Shown: positions 46,958-55,570 of the stretch, piece after piece
How the letters are laid out: every line of letters begins with the position of its first letter
Numbering within the stretch: the stretch's first letter is position 1
Assembly (NCBI GenBank): GCA_025765595.1
Contig: JAIVFH010000012.1
Span: forward strand, 248,001-312,000
Direction of reading: 5' to 3'
DNA: 64,000 nt
Source: Obelidium mucronatum
Lineage: Eukaryota; Chytridiomycota; Chytridiomycetes; Chytridiales; Chytriomycetaceae
Translations under genes and position numbers: made by a program
The notes under the pieces: generated by a model
What the model saw: the letters and a program-made list of their open reading frames with translations, nothing else
Database searches by the model: none
Told to the model about the DNA's origin: nothing

Positions 46958-48440
46958 ATGTCCGACAGACGCCTCCGCTCCGATCGCGACTACGCAGCCG
47001 AAGCAGCAAAACCAGCGACGAAGCCAGCGATCGCAGCCAGGCTGGGCGGCAAGGACGAAAAGTCCCCCGCCCCAACCCAACAACAACCACCCGCGAGTGC
47101 GCACCGCCCGATCTCGATCGTCGCGAGAGCCCAAGCCAACGACGCAGCGCGCTGGGGAACCCAGAGTCCAGCTACACGACGCGCGCCCGACGCGGCTGCG
47201 ACCAACACCCATCCACACCGACGCGAAGAGGACGACGACGGTGACGACGCGGAATCCAATGACGCGGAAGACCGCCACGGGAACCCGAGCAACACGGCCA
47301 GAATGCTCGAACCCGCCAGCGCCGAAGGCACCAGCCAAGCCGCTCTACCAAACACCACCACCACCATCGACGTCGACAACCCGCCAAGCGCGAGATCCAA
47401 CAAGCGCCCATTCGAATACTTGTTCGGCGATGACGAGCTCGGCACGACCCCAAACCCCAAGCGTTGCCTTCTGCCAGGCCTCGAAACACCAAAGAGCAAG
47501 CTCCCGCGTCTCGACTCCCCTGCTACGGCCCCAAACGAAGCCCAGGCTCTGAAACCAATCCCGGATTGGTTCTTGGAGGACTTCGCCGAACTCACCGAGT
47601 TAACAGTACAAACCTGGCAGGAAGGGGAATTCCCAACGGACAAATACAGACAACCTGACGTGTTGGACCGCCTCAAAGACGCAATCAGCAACAAACACTC
47701 CTTCTTTGGGCCCTCGTTCATCAAAGCCCGCCTCATCTGGGCGACCTGCTACCCCTACATCCGCCTCCAGGACACCGAGGACGCCAGATCGAGAGCAGCG
47801 GCGGCCTACATCAGAAACCTCAAAGTAATGCAGGAATCTGTCTACGACTTCAACAATAAATACAGGAGGGCTGCCAGCATCACCAATGCATTCGGCTCTC
47901 CTTACTACCAACACCAACAACACCAACACCAACACCAACAACACCAACACCAACAACACCAACACCAACACCAACACCAACAACACCAACACCAACACCA
48001 ACAACACCAACACCAACACTACGCTGTCCCCAACACGACTTACGTCATGGATACAGCAAACCAAGGCATCCTGGTCGAGAAAGACAGAGTTCCGTCCTTC
48101 TACATGCAGAAGTTCCTCGACCTCATCTACATGGGACCTGTTCGAGTACCAACCTCACTACAACAGACCAACCTTCCTGCAACGAATCACTGCCTCCAGG
48201 GCAAAATGGGCCAACCTCCAAGACCAGCCTAAGATCTACAAAGCCATGATACTCTACCTCGGACACGAGAGACCACAGGGCGACGCCACAGTCCAATCCC
48301 TATCCGAGCTATTCCGCCTGGCCGACTACCCATACCAAGCTCGACCTTGCTATCAGACAAGTACCACCACAACCAGAGTTCTTCGGAAACCCCAAAGATG
48401 TCCCACAATCAATCAAGACAAAAACTGACTGCATTTATTC
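46958..48440 (+). CDS. Ngaro gag-like ORF 1, frame-disrupted near its end
   Basis: The frame opens at 46958 (MSDRRLRSDRDYAAEA) and codes for a Pro/Ala/Thr-rich, disordered region and then a folded part (IPDWFLEDFAELTELTVQTW, PSFIKARLIWATCYPYIRLQ). It has a (QHQ)n tract at 47905-48020. The frame ends at 48232, but the better-looking continuation (LFEYQPHYNRPTFLQRITA, IYKAMILYLGHERPQ, SELFRLADYPYQ) is in another frame from about 48135 to 48350. A second shift is then needed to reach the following ORF. So either there are two 1-nt indels, or ribosomal frameshifting. It has no close relative that I can name beyond gag-like position and composition. Confidence 0.55.
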
Positions 48441-49249
48441 CTGACCCAAGAACCATCTTAGCCAACACCGACCAAGGAAACCTAGCCTCAAAAGGGATGC
48501 GCGCAATCAAGGACCTGATGCATTTCTCTTCTTGGCAATCCGCCATGTACAAATACAGAGACATTGTCAACATCATCCACCGAGACCGCCACGGCTCCTT
48601 CTACGCGGAGTCAATCACCGAGCTCATCTCCGAGGCTTCCAAACTGAACGCCCAACACGGACACAACCGCGACTTCTTCCCGTCCTTCATCCGCTACATG
48701 ACCGACTGGCTCCAGTACGCCACCACCTACGGTCTCCAATTCCACGGCAACCACGAGTTCAAAGAACAACTCAAGTTCACCCATCTAGGAGCTCACTACT
48801 ACTCCAGCTCCAACAAAATCAGCTCCAACGACTTGTACGGGTACACCGCCAATACTTCGCCACCATCCAACGCCCACTCCAACAACCAACAAATCAAAGA
48901 ACTCCAAGATCGCATCAACGAGTTAACAAAATCCGCCGAAAAACCCAGAAGCAATACCGACCCGGCAAACTCCAACAACAACAACCACCAGGGAAACAAC
49001 AACAGAAACAACTCCAACAACAGACCAACCTGGCTCTACAACCCAAACAAAGTGGGCGACTTCATGAGAAACAACAAACGTACCCCAATCTGCTACAACT
49101 ACAACATCGGGAAATGCCAAAGTCAAGACACCTGCAAACGCGCACATGCTTGCATCGTCTGTGCAGTACAGAAAAACATTGACGCACCCCACTCAGCAGC
49201 AGCAAAACACCCCGACGTCGACATCTCCGCCCCAAAGCCCTTTCAGTGA
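48347..49249 (+). CDS. Ngaro gag-like ORF 2 with CCCH-type zinc finger
   Basis: This frame (upstream start uncertain; MSHNQSRQKLTAF at about 48398 is plausible) codes for a domain with DLMHFSSWQSAMYKYRDIVN and FIRYMTDWLQYATTYGLQF. A poly-Asn region follows (SNNNNHQGNNNRNNSNN), then a zinc knuckle CYNYNIGKCQSQDTCKRAH (C-x7-C-x5-C-x3-H) before the frame ends at 49249. That finger suits nucleic-acid binding by a gag protein. It overlaps the RT frame by about 100 bp in a different frame, as DIRS-order elements often do. Confidence 0.65.
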   Translation: MLSDKYHHNQSSSETPKMSHNQSRQKLTAFIPDPRTILANTDQGNLASKGMRAIKDLMHFSSWQSAMYKYRDIVNIIHRDRHGSFYAESITELISEASKLNAQHGHNRDFFPSFIRYMTDWLQYATTYGLQFHGNHEFKEQLKFTHLGAHYYSSSNKISSNDLYGYTANTSPPSNAHSNNQQIKELQDRINELTKSAEKPRSNTDPANSNNNNHQGNNNRNNSNNRPTWLYNPNKVGDFMRNNKRTPICYNYNIGKCQSQDTCKRAHACIVCAVQKNIDAPHSAAAKHPDVDISAPKPFQ

Positions 49250-51302
49250 TGCGGCAGCAGGGCCCGCTGGAACAACCCTCAACAATAACCAGCAGAGAAG
49301 ACAAACAACACCAAATAAAACAAACACTTCTCATTACATGCTGACACCTATCCATGATGACAACGACAAATTTCTTAACACCACCCAACAACCAACAGTA
49401 GACACCACCAACACCCAACACCCAAAACACCCATTCGACGCCGACTGGTCGGAGGAAGAGAAAAACCTCAACGATAACTCTCGCTTCCCAAAATGGTCCC
49501 GCGGACACTTCCAAGATTTCACAAACCCCCGGACCATCCCATCGGCAGAATCCACACTCACAAGGCCACCACTGCCAGACCCTCCAGAAGAAGACCACCG
49601 CTACCAACGCATCATGAAATCCCTCATGTCCCGGCCAAAACTCTTCCCAATTACAACACCAATAAACACCACCAAGCTCGAAAGAGCCCTATCAACACAC
49701 CCAAACCAACCACACGTTCAATCCGTCCTAAAAGCACTAAGAAACGGCTTCTATTTTGGCGACGGTCACCTGGACAGACCGGAACAACCGAAAATTCACC
49801 CAAACAGACTCGACACTGCAGCCCACTTCCAAATCCTGAAGGACACCATCCAAAAGGAGAGGAACCTAGGAAGAATATCAGAACCAATCAGATTTCTACC
49901 CAATTACTGCGCCACAGTCCCACTCTTCATCAACGAAAAGAAAACTAAACCAAGACTGATACACAACCACTCCTCAAAAGGAAACTCAGCACTGAACTCA
50001 CACATCAAAGACATCCACGCCACCGTATCCTACGACAACCTCCACCACCTTGCCGGACACCTCAGGCACATGAAAAACAACTGCCCGCCAGGCTATACAG
50101 TAGTAGCCTTCAAATGCGACGTAACCGGAGCCTTTCGACTACTACCCCTCCACCCGATAATCGCATCCCTACAATTCCTACAACAACAAAGCCACTTCTG
50201 GGCGGACCACTGCGTCTCCTTCGGAATCAGATCAGGACCATTCGCCTGGACAGCAATTGGACACCTACTAAGCTGGTACATCAACACCATCCTCACCATC
50301 CTCGTGCTCATCTACATGGACGACCTCTTTGGACTAGCGTACCAAAGAATAGAAGCAACCGCACAGAAGAAGAAACCAAAACAACTCACAACCATCATTC
50401 ACTCACTCGAGGAACTCGGGATACCCACATCCCGCTCCAAGGACGAATGGGGGACCTCCATCACCATCATTGGCTTCGAAGTCGACACAATACTGCTCAC
50501 ATTCAGCATGAACGCAAAAGCAAAGGAGGAACTTATAGCATTCTTGACAGAATGGATTACCTCAGACAGACCCAGACTACTCTCTTCGTGGCAAGAACTC
50601 ACAGGATACCTCAACTGGGCCTGTAACGTCTACCTACTCATCAAACCATTCATTTCACCCATATACACGGACATGAAAATTATGGGCGACAACAAAAACG
50701 CATCTATGAAAACGCCACCGAGATCAAAAAACGCAATCTCCTACATCAGCGAATACATCAGAAGAGCCCCGCCACTGAGACTACTAGAAATGGAAGCCTG
50801 GCACGCCTCCGAAGCAGACATCATCTTCACAGCCGACGCATGCCTCCAAGGCCTAGGCATCTGGTTTGTGACACTAGACCTGGTCTATTTCTACCACTCA
50901 GCCATCAGATTCCAACAACAAGGGAAAGACCTTCACATCGGAGTATCCGAACTGTACACACAATACCTAGCACTCCACCTCCTGGTAAACCGACACAACA
51001 TAAACTCAGCCCGCGTCCTCGGCTACGCAGACAACATGGGCGTAAGGATGAACATCCACACGCTGAAATCAACACAACCAATCAGCCAAGCCATCCTCCA
51101 AGAAATGGCAATCCTCGAAACCGAAAGCTCCATCTCAAACAGGTGCCACTACCTGCCAGGGGAACAAAACGACATCTCAGATGCAGCCTCCAGAAAAAAT
51201 CTCACCCATGTCCGAAAACAATTTCCCGCCACAAAAATTATCGAGTTAAAAAGAAACGAACTGCCAAAGATACGAGGCTTCAATGGCATCTACGGACTCT
51301 AA
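49146..51302 (+). CDS. Ngaro reverse transcriptase and RNase H polyprotein
   Basis: This is an RT/RNase H frame of 718 codons. RT motifs include PRLIHNHSSKGNSALNSHI, FKCDVTGAFRLLPLHP (motif A, with the first Asp) and LIYMDDLFGLA (motif C, YMDD). The RNase H part shows FTADACLQGLGIWFV, then SELYTQYLALHLLV, GYADNMGVRMNI and LPGEQNDISDAASR, containing the DEDD-like acidic residues. There is no protease and no integrase, as expected for the DIRS order. The frame overlaps the gag ORF (49146-49249). Its first upstream Met (MLTPIHDDND) is near 49338, so translation by frameshift is possible. It overlaps the recombinase ATG at 51283 by 20 bp. Confidence 0.85.
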   Translation: MLASSVQYRKTLTHPTQQQQNTPTSTSPPQSPFSDAAAGPAGTTLNNNQQRRQTTPNKTNTSHYMLTPIHDDNDKFLNTTQQPTVDTTNTQHPKHPFDADWSEEEKNLNDNSRFPKWSRGHFQDFTNPRTIPSAESTLTRPPLPDPPEEDHRYQRIMKSLMSRPKLFPITTPINTTKLERALSTHPNQPHVQSVLKALRNGFYFGDGHLDRPEQPKIHPNRLDTAAHFQILKDTIQKERNLGRISEPIRFLPNYCATVPLFINEKKTKPRLIHNHSSKGNSALNSHIKDIHATVSYDNLHHLAGHLRHMKNNCPPGYTVVAFKCDVTGAFRLLPLHPIIASLQFLQQQSHFWADHCVSFGIRSGPFAWTAIGHLLSWYINTILTILVLIYMDDLFGLAYQRIEATAQKKKPKQLTTIIHSLEELGIPTSRSKDEWGTSITIIGFEVDTILLTFSMNAKAKEELIAFLTEWITSDRPRLLSSWQELTGYLNWACNVYLLIKPFISPIYTDMKIMGDNKNASMKTPPRSKNAISYISEYIRRAPPLRLLEMEAWHASEADIIFTADACLQGLGIWFVTLDLVYFYHSAIRFQQQGKDLHIGVSELYTQYLALHLLVNRHNINSARVLGYADNMGVRMNIHTLKSTQPISQAILQEMAILETESSISNRCHYLPGEQNDISDAASRKNLTHVRKQFPATKIIELKRNELPKIRGFNGIYGL

Positions 51303-52431
51303 ACCATGGCACCGCCTCGAAACAGCCCCAACCAGGGACCGCGGCCAACCCAAAGGTCCACGAAAGCAACTCACATCAGCATCAACATCACAACTACACG
51401 CATCAATGAAAAACCGACTCCACAACAGCCTCGAACCAGCAACACACCAAACAGCAACTAACGCATGGACACTCTGGGAGAAATACCTCAAAATAGCAGA
51501 CCTCAGACCACAATCCAACAACCCAGAAAATGCAGAACACCTATGCCACTTCATCAACTTCCTAGCAGAATCAAACTACTCACACGGCACCATCCTCACA
51601 TATGTCGGAGGACTTGGAACAAAATACTTCTTCAACGGCTACGACAACTGGCACACTATCCGCGCCCACCCCGCCGTCCACCGCCTCCTAGACGGAATAA
51701 AAAAGGAACGAGGGAAAGCAAAACTCATCAAATCAAGAGCCACAACAACCGCAACAACCAAGACGGCCAGAACAGACATGACCATCAAGGACTACACACA
51801 ACTTCTCAAACACGTACCACCAACAACCCACAACGCAAAACTCTTCAGAGCAATCACAGCAGCAGGCCTATGGAACCTCCACCGCCTAGCCGAACTCACA
51901 GACAACGACAACCCCCAACAGGCAAAACTCAACAGCAACCGAAGAATCACCATCACCACCACCAACACCGACCCAACAGACTACTCATACTACAAACTAC
52001 CGTACCACAAAGCCGACAGATTTGGGAGGGGATCACATTGCTACCTCTACTCGGAACCTGACCTGAACGAAAACAACCCGAAAACCGTTTTCGACAACTA
52101 CGTGACATCCCGAAAGAAGATGGAAACACCAAGCCCGGACCTTTTCCTCCTCTCCAACGGAAGCACTCCCACACGCGCATGGTACCTGAACAGGCTGAAA
52201 CAAGTACTCCCAGAACTCCAGGGGAGCAAATCCCTACGCCGGGGAGGGGCTACAATCTTGGCACAAAGACGTGTCCCAGCCCAAACAATCATGTCACGTG
52301 GACGCTGGACCTCCCAAGCCTTCAAAGTATACATCGCGGACAAACCAGCCCTCGCACTCCTACTAGAAGACCACAAAACCAAACCACTACCTGGCGGTCT
52401 CCCACACTCAACCAAATTAGGGGCCAGATAG
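51283..52431 (+). CDS. Ngaro tyrosine recombinase
   Basis: A 382-residue tyrosine recombinase starting at 51283 (MASTDSKPWHRLET). The N-terminal core-binding part has TLWEKYLKIADLR and HFINFLAES. The catalytic domain shows box I Arg in AAGLWNLHRLAELTD. Box II is KSLRRGGATILAQ, where the usual leading His is a Lys. GRWTSQAFKVYI carries the distal W and the nucleophile Tyr. The stop TAG overlaps the first base of the B1 repeat. It would join the element's circular DNA into a site resembling its own junction. The frame is uninterrupted, so it may be active, although the Lys in box II should be checked. Confidence 0.8.
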   Translation: MASTDSKPWHRLETAPTRDRGQPKGPRKQLTSASTSQLHASMKNRLHNSLEPATHQTATNAWTLWEKYLKIADLRPQSNNPENAEHLCHFINFLAESNYSHGTILTYVGGLGTKYFFNGYDNWHTIRAHPAVHRLLDGIKKERGKAKLIKSRATTTATTKTARTDMTIKDYTQLLKHVPPTTHNAKLFRAITAAGLWNLHRLAELTDNDNPQQAKLNSNRRITITTTNTDPTDYSYYKLPYHKADRFGRGSHCYLYSEPDLNENNPKTVFDNYVTSRKKMETPSPDLFLLSNGSTPTRAWYLNRLKQVLPELQGSKSLRRGGATILAQRRVPAQTIMSRGRWTSQAFKVYIADKPALALLLEDHKTKPLPGGLPHSTKLGAR

Positions 52432-52621
52432 GGCCGCATCCTGCGGGCCCCTCACTTGGCCAAAAACAACCAACACGACCGCAACAAACACCCAAGTCGC
52501 GTCTAACACCTGTTTTTGATTCGTTGGTCACGACTCCTAATTTAATAAAGATAAGGTATTCCCTTTATCAATATACTCGTTCGATATACCGGTGGGGAGG
52601 CGACAGTTGGCGAGGCGATTT
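52431..52621 (+). repeat. Ngaro split direct repeat B1
   Basis: Begins with the hairpin GGGCCGCATCCTGCGGGCCC and ends GGCGAGGCGATTT. It is identical by eye to B2 at 52991-53181 over 191 bp. It is joined directly to A2. Confidence 0.85.
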
Positions 52622-52745
52622 TAGTTATCAATATTATAAAGATTTATTATGAAATCGAAAAGCGCTAGGGTTGACGGGGAGAATAAACCAGTCCCCTTAT
52701 TCTCTCCGAAAACCCGCGACTCGCCAATTGAGTCACCAACGCTTC
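52622..52745 (+). repeat. Ngaro split direct repeat A2
   Basis: Identical to A1 by eye over 124 bp. It follows B1 directly at GCGATTT-TAGTTATC, the junction expected in the circular intermediate. Confidence 0.85.
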
Positions 52746-52990
52746 TCCCACCCACCCACACCACAACACAACACAACACAACACAACACAACACAACACA
52801 ACACAACACAACGAAAAATACACACACACACACACACACACAACCATGACCTTGCGGTGCCGTACCTTTTTTTCCCACAGGGTTTTCTTTAACGGCGGCA
52901 TCTCAAGGTACATGGAACACGCGCCCAGCAGCTGCCGCAGTGAACACCACACTGTACAGCCCGCTAGCCACAAAACAGGGACGCACGGGA
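52746..52990 (+). repeat. Spacer between Ngaro A2 and B2 with (ACACA)n-type simple repeat
   Basis: This 245-bp stretch is not part of either repeat. It contains CCCACCCACACC, a run of ACAAC units (about 52755-52812) and a CA run near 52820-52842. A non-repetitive tail follows that does not code for any recognisable protein. Confidence 0.7.
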
Positions 52991-53181
52991 GGGCCGCATC
53001 CTGCGGGCCCCTCACTTGGCCAAAAACAACCAACACGACCGCAACAAACACCCAAGTCGCGTCTAACACCTGTTTTTGATTCGTTGGTCACGACTCCTAA
53101 TTTAATAAAGATAAGGTATTCCCTTTATCAATATACTCGTTCGATATACCGGTGGGGAGGCGACAGTTGGCGAGGCGATTT
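52991..53181 (+). repeat. Ngaro split direct repeat B2 (right terminus)
   Basis: Identical to B1 by eye. Its last seven bases, GCGATTT, coincide with the target: the host sequence continues as CGGCAAAACC from 53182. Confidence 0.85.
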
Positions 53182-53353
53182 CGGCAAAACCCCCTGTTTC
53201 CTGATGAGCCGCCCAGTCAATATCCAAACCAGAGAACGGCACTTGTGGTGGTGATAGAACCAAAGAGTATAAAACAGTTGAATTGTCTTGAGATATAACC
53301 ATTGCTTGTTGGCAGTCTACATCCTTGAGAGAATTGAGGGCCGAGAAGTCCAT
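53182..53353 (-). pseudogene. 5' part of the interrupted profilin-like gene
   Basis: On the minus strand the frame starts at 53353 (MDFSALNSLKDVDCQQAMVI) and runs for 57 codons, ending ETGGFAE at the transposon edge. The pattern V-D-x-x-Q-A-x-V-I-S-x-D followed by hydrophobic strands fits a profilin N-terminus, though the usual tryptophans of that region are absent. Its start is 50 bp from the thioredoxin reductase stop at 53404, on the same strand. The 172 bp here plus 242 bp at 40410-40651 give exactly 138 codons including stop. The gene is probably inactive in this allele. Confidence 0.6.
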
Positions 53354-53403
53354 TTGACGAAATTTCGATATTTATTTGGGCGACTTTATTTTATTATTTT
53401 TCT

Positions 53404-54769
53404 TCAATGAGACTTTACGTTTGATTCCAACCAACGCTCGCAATCAAGAGCAGCCATGCACCCGCTTCCCGCAGCAGTAATAGCCTGGCGGTACCGTTTG
53501 TCTTGCACATCCCCCGCGGCAAAGACGCCTGGCACGTTCGTGCAGCTTGTCCCGGGCTCGACGACAATGTACCCGTCGGCATCCAGCGCGACGGGCGAGT
53601 CCCTGAGGAAGGCAGTGTTTGGCACGTGGCCGATCGCGTAGAAGAGCCCTTTCGCGTCGACGGTGGCCGTCGCGCCCGTCACGGCGTCTCGTACGGCGAC
53701 GCCGGACAGCGCGTTTCCGTCGCCGAGCGCCTCTTGCGGCACGGCGTTGAAGCGCACGTCGACGCGCGGGTGGCTCAGCAGCCTTGCGGCCATCACCTTC
53801 GACGCGCGCAGGCGGGCGCCGCGCACGAGCACCGTCACGCGCGACGCGAACCGCGTCAGGAACAGCGCCTCCGCCGCCGCAGAGTCGCCGCCGCCGACAA
53901 CAGCCAGCGCCTGCCCGCGGAACAGCGGCGCCGCGCCGTCGCACACCGCGCACGCGCTGATCCCGCGGCTCCAGTACGCCTCTTCGCCCGCGAGAAAGAG
54001 CCGCTTCGCCGTCGCCCCCGTCGCCACAATCACCGCCTGCGCGTGCACCGCCGCCCCGCCGCCGCCCTCCGGAAACAGCTTGAACGGCCGTGCTGACAAA
54101 TCAACCCCCGCGATCGTCTCAGTGACTATCGCCGTGCCGTGGTGCGCCGACTGCGCGCGGAAGAGGTCTGGGAGCGAATTAGTAAGCTGCGTTACACGAG
54201 TTAAAAGTAACACACCTGTCAGGTCTGGCCCAGAGATGCCTTTAGGAAACCCAGGGACTGTTTTCATTGATTGTGAATAAGTACTCGACATCAATACATT
54301 ATTTACTTACAGTTTTCCACTTCTGTTGTTGTCGTCAGTTGTCCGCCTGCAGCTACTCCGCCTGCCATGAACCCTTCATACAAGACTGGCTGCAACTGTG
54401 CTCTTGCTGCATAGATTGCTGCAGTATGAGCAGCAGGTCCTGTATTTAGATGAAGATGACAATGTTGCCGATCGGCGAGGCGAATCGATCAATCATTTTT
54501 GACTTGGACTCTTCAGCTCTTAAGTTGTTCTCACCAGATCCAATAATAACAACATCGAATGGTGCTGCAAGTGATCCGTCTTTTTTTGTTGCAGTTGTTG
54601 TTGAACTAATTGACTTTGATGCAAATGGCGCTGCAAACAATAAAGACGCAAAGAGAGAACTTTTTGGTCCACCAGACATTGACGTAGTCGATCCGAGAAG
54701 AGAAGTGCTTGTAAATTTACGATAATGATGGCGATGCTGGCGCAGTCGCAGGAGCGATGTGGCCATCAT
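53404..54769 (-). CDS. TRR1: Thioredoxin reductase (low-Mr, NADPH)
   Basis: This flavoenzyme reduces thioredoxin with NADPH. The start at 54769 ([19 protein letters not shown]) gives an Arg/His-rich leader that could target mitochondria. FAD-binding DVVIIGSG is split by an intron (about 54455-54525) and continues as [14 protein letters not shown]. Then come [24 protein letters not shown] and, after a third intron (about 54165-54215), [12 protein letters not shown]. The redox pair is in [11 protein letters not shown]. The NADPH site is [15 protein letters not shown]. The end is [22 protein letters not shown]. All functional motifs are intact. The body exon (53440-54160) is far richer in G and C at third positions than its own first exon or neighbouring genes. 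Upstream there is a dense array of palindromes. Confidence 0.9.
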
Positions 54770-54796
54770 TATTTTTTTTTTTAATTTTTTTTTTTT

Positions 54797-54830
<34 letters not shown>

Positions 54831-54834
<4 letters not shown>

Positions 54835-55490
54835 CGCCGTAGGCGGTGAAAGTACGCCGAAGGCGTGAAAAACCACGCCGTAGGCGTGGCCAACACCGCC
54901 GTAGGCGGTGAATTTCTTTCTTTTTACACCGCCGTAGGCGGTGAAAGTACGCCGAAGGCGTGAAATACCACGCCGCAGGCGTGGCCAATACCGCCGTAGG
55001 CGGTGAATTTCTTTCTTTTTATAGGTGAATTTCTTTCTTTTATATACCGCCGTAGGCGGTGAATTTCTTTCTTTTTTATACCGCCGTAGGCGGTGAATTT
55101 CTTTCTTTTTTATACCGCCGCAGGCGGTGAATTTCTTTCTTTTTTATATTCTTTTTTATAACCGCCGTAGGCGGTGAATTTATTTCTTTTTTTTCTTTAT
55201 ACCGCCGTAGGCGGTGAATTTCTTTCTTTTTTTATACCGCCGTAGGCGGTGAATTTCTTTCTCTTTTTTTCTTTTCCTACCGCCGCAGGCGGTGAATTTC
55301 TTTCTTTTTTTATACCGCCGTAGGCGGTGAATTTCTTTCTTTTTTTTTCTTTTCCTACCGCCGCAGGCGGTGAATTTCTTTCTTTTTTTATACCGCCGTA
55401 GGCGGTGAATCTCTTTCTTTTTTTTTCTTTTCACACCGCCGCAGGCGGTGAATTTCTTTTCTTTTTTTATACCGCCGTAGGCGGTGAATC
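54831..55490. repeat. Array of about 20 small GC palindromes in a pyrimidine-rich spacer
   Basis: The repeated core is ACCGCCGTAGGCGGTG (variant GCCGCAGGCGG), able to form a hairpin with a CGTAGG-type loop. Two variants, TACGCCGAAGGCGTG and CACGCCGTAGGCGTGG, are interleaved at the left end. Most units are separated by AATTTCTTTCTTTTTTTAT, giving a period of about 32-45 bp. The array fills most of the gap between the thioredoxin reductase and the ciliary gene starts. A T-tract (54770-54830) is at its left edge. Cores differ mainly at the loop (TAG or CAG). Confidence 0.9.
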
Positions 55491-55570
55491 CCGTCCTTTT
55501 CTTTCGTGTTTTATAAGCCACTTTTAAAGTGCCTAAACACCTCTCAGTCTTTACATTTCAATAAAAAAAA

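Larger units (their letters stand above)
46800..53181 (+). mobile_element. Ngaro-type (DIRS order) tyrosine-recombinase retrotransposon
   Basis: The layout is A1 - gag - RT/RNase H - tyrosine recombinase - B1 - A2 - spacer - B2, the split direct repeat structure of Ngaro/PAT elements. A1 (46800-46923) and A2 (52622-52745) are identical by eye over 124 bp. B1 (52431-52621) and B2 (52991-53181) are identical over 191 bp. There is no integrase. The element should insert through a circular DNA by its recombinase without target duplication. The B1/A2 junction GCGATTT-TAGTTATC shows the expected circle junction. Repeat identity suggests recent insertion. Confidence 0.85.

Noticed and set aside
54770..54988. 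Upstream extension of the thioredoxin reductase frame through a poly-Lys stretch
   Set aside because: The extension is translated T-tract and palindrome repeat; the Met at 54769 begins a normal leader.
54831..55490. Possible CRISPR array
   Set aside because: The spacers are the same low-complexity pyrimidine text, not unique sequences, units vary in length and there are no cas genes. The host is a eukaryote.
55180..55521. 113-codon minus-strand frame of Arg/Lys-rich repeats in the palindrome array
   Set aside because: It is the array itself read in one frame; composition follows the DNA repeat and there is no start context or homology.
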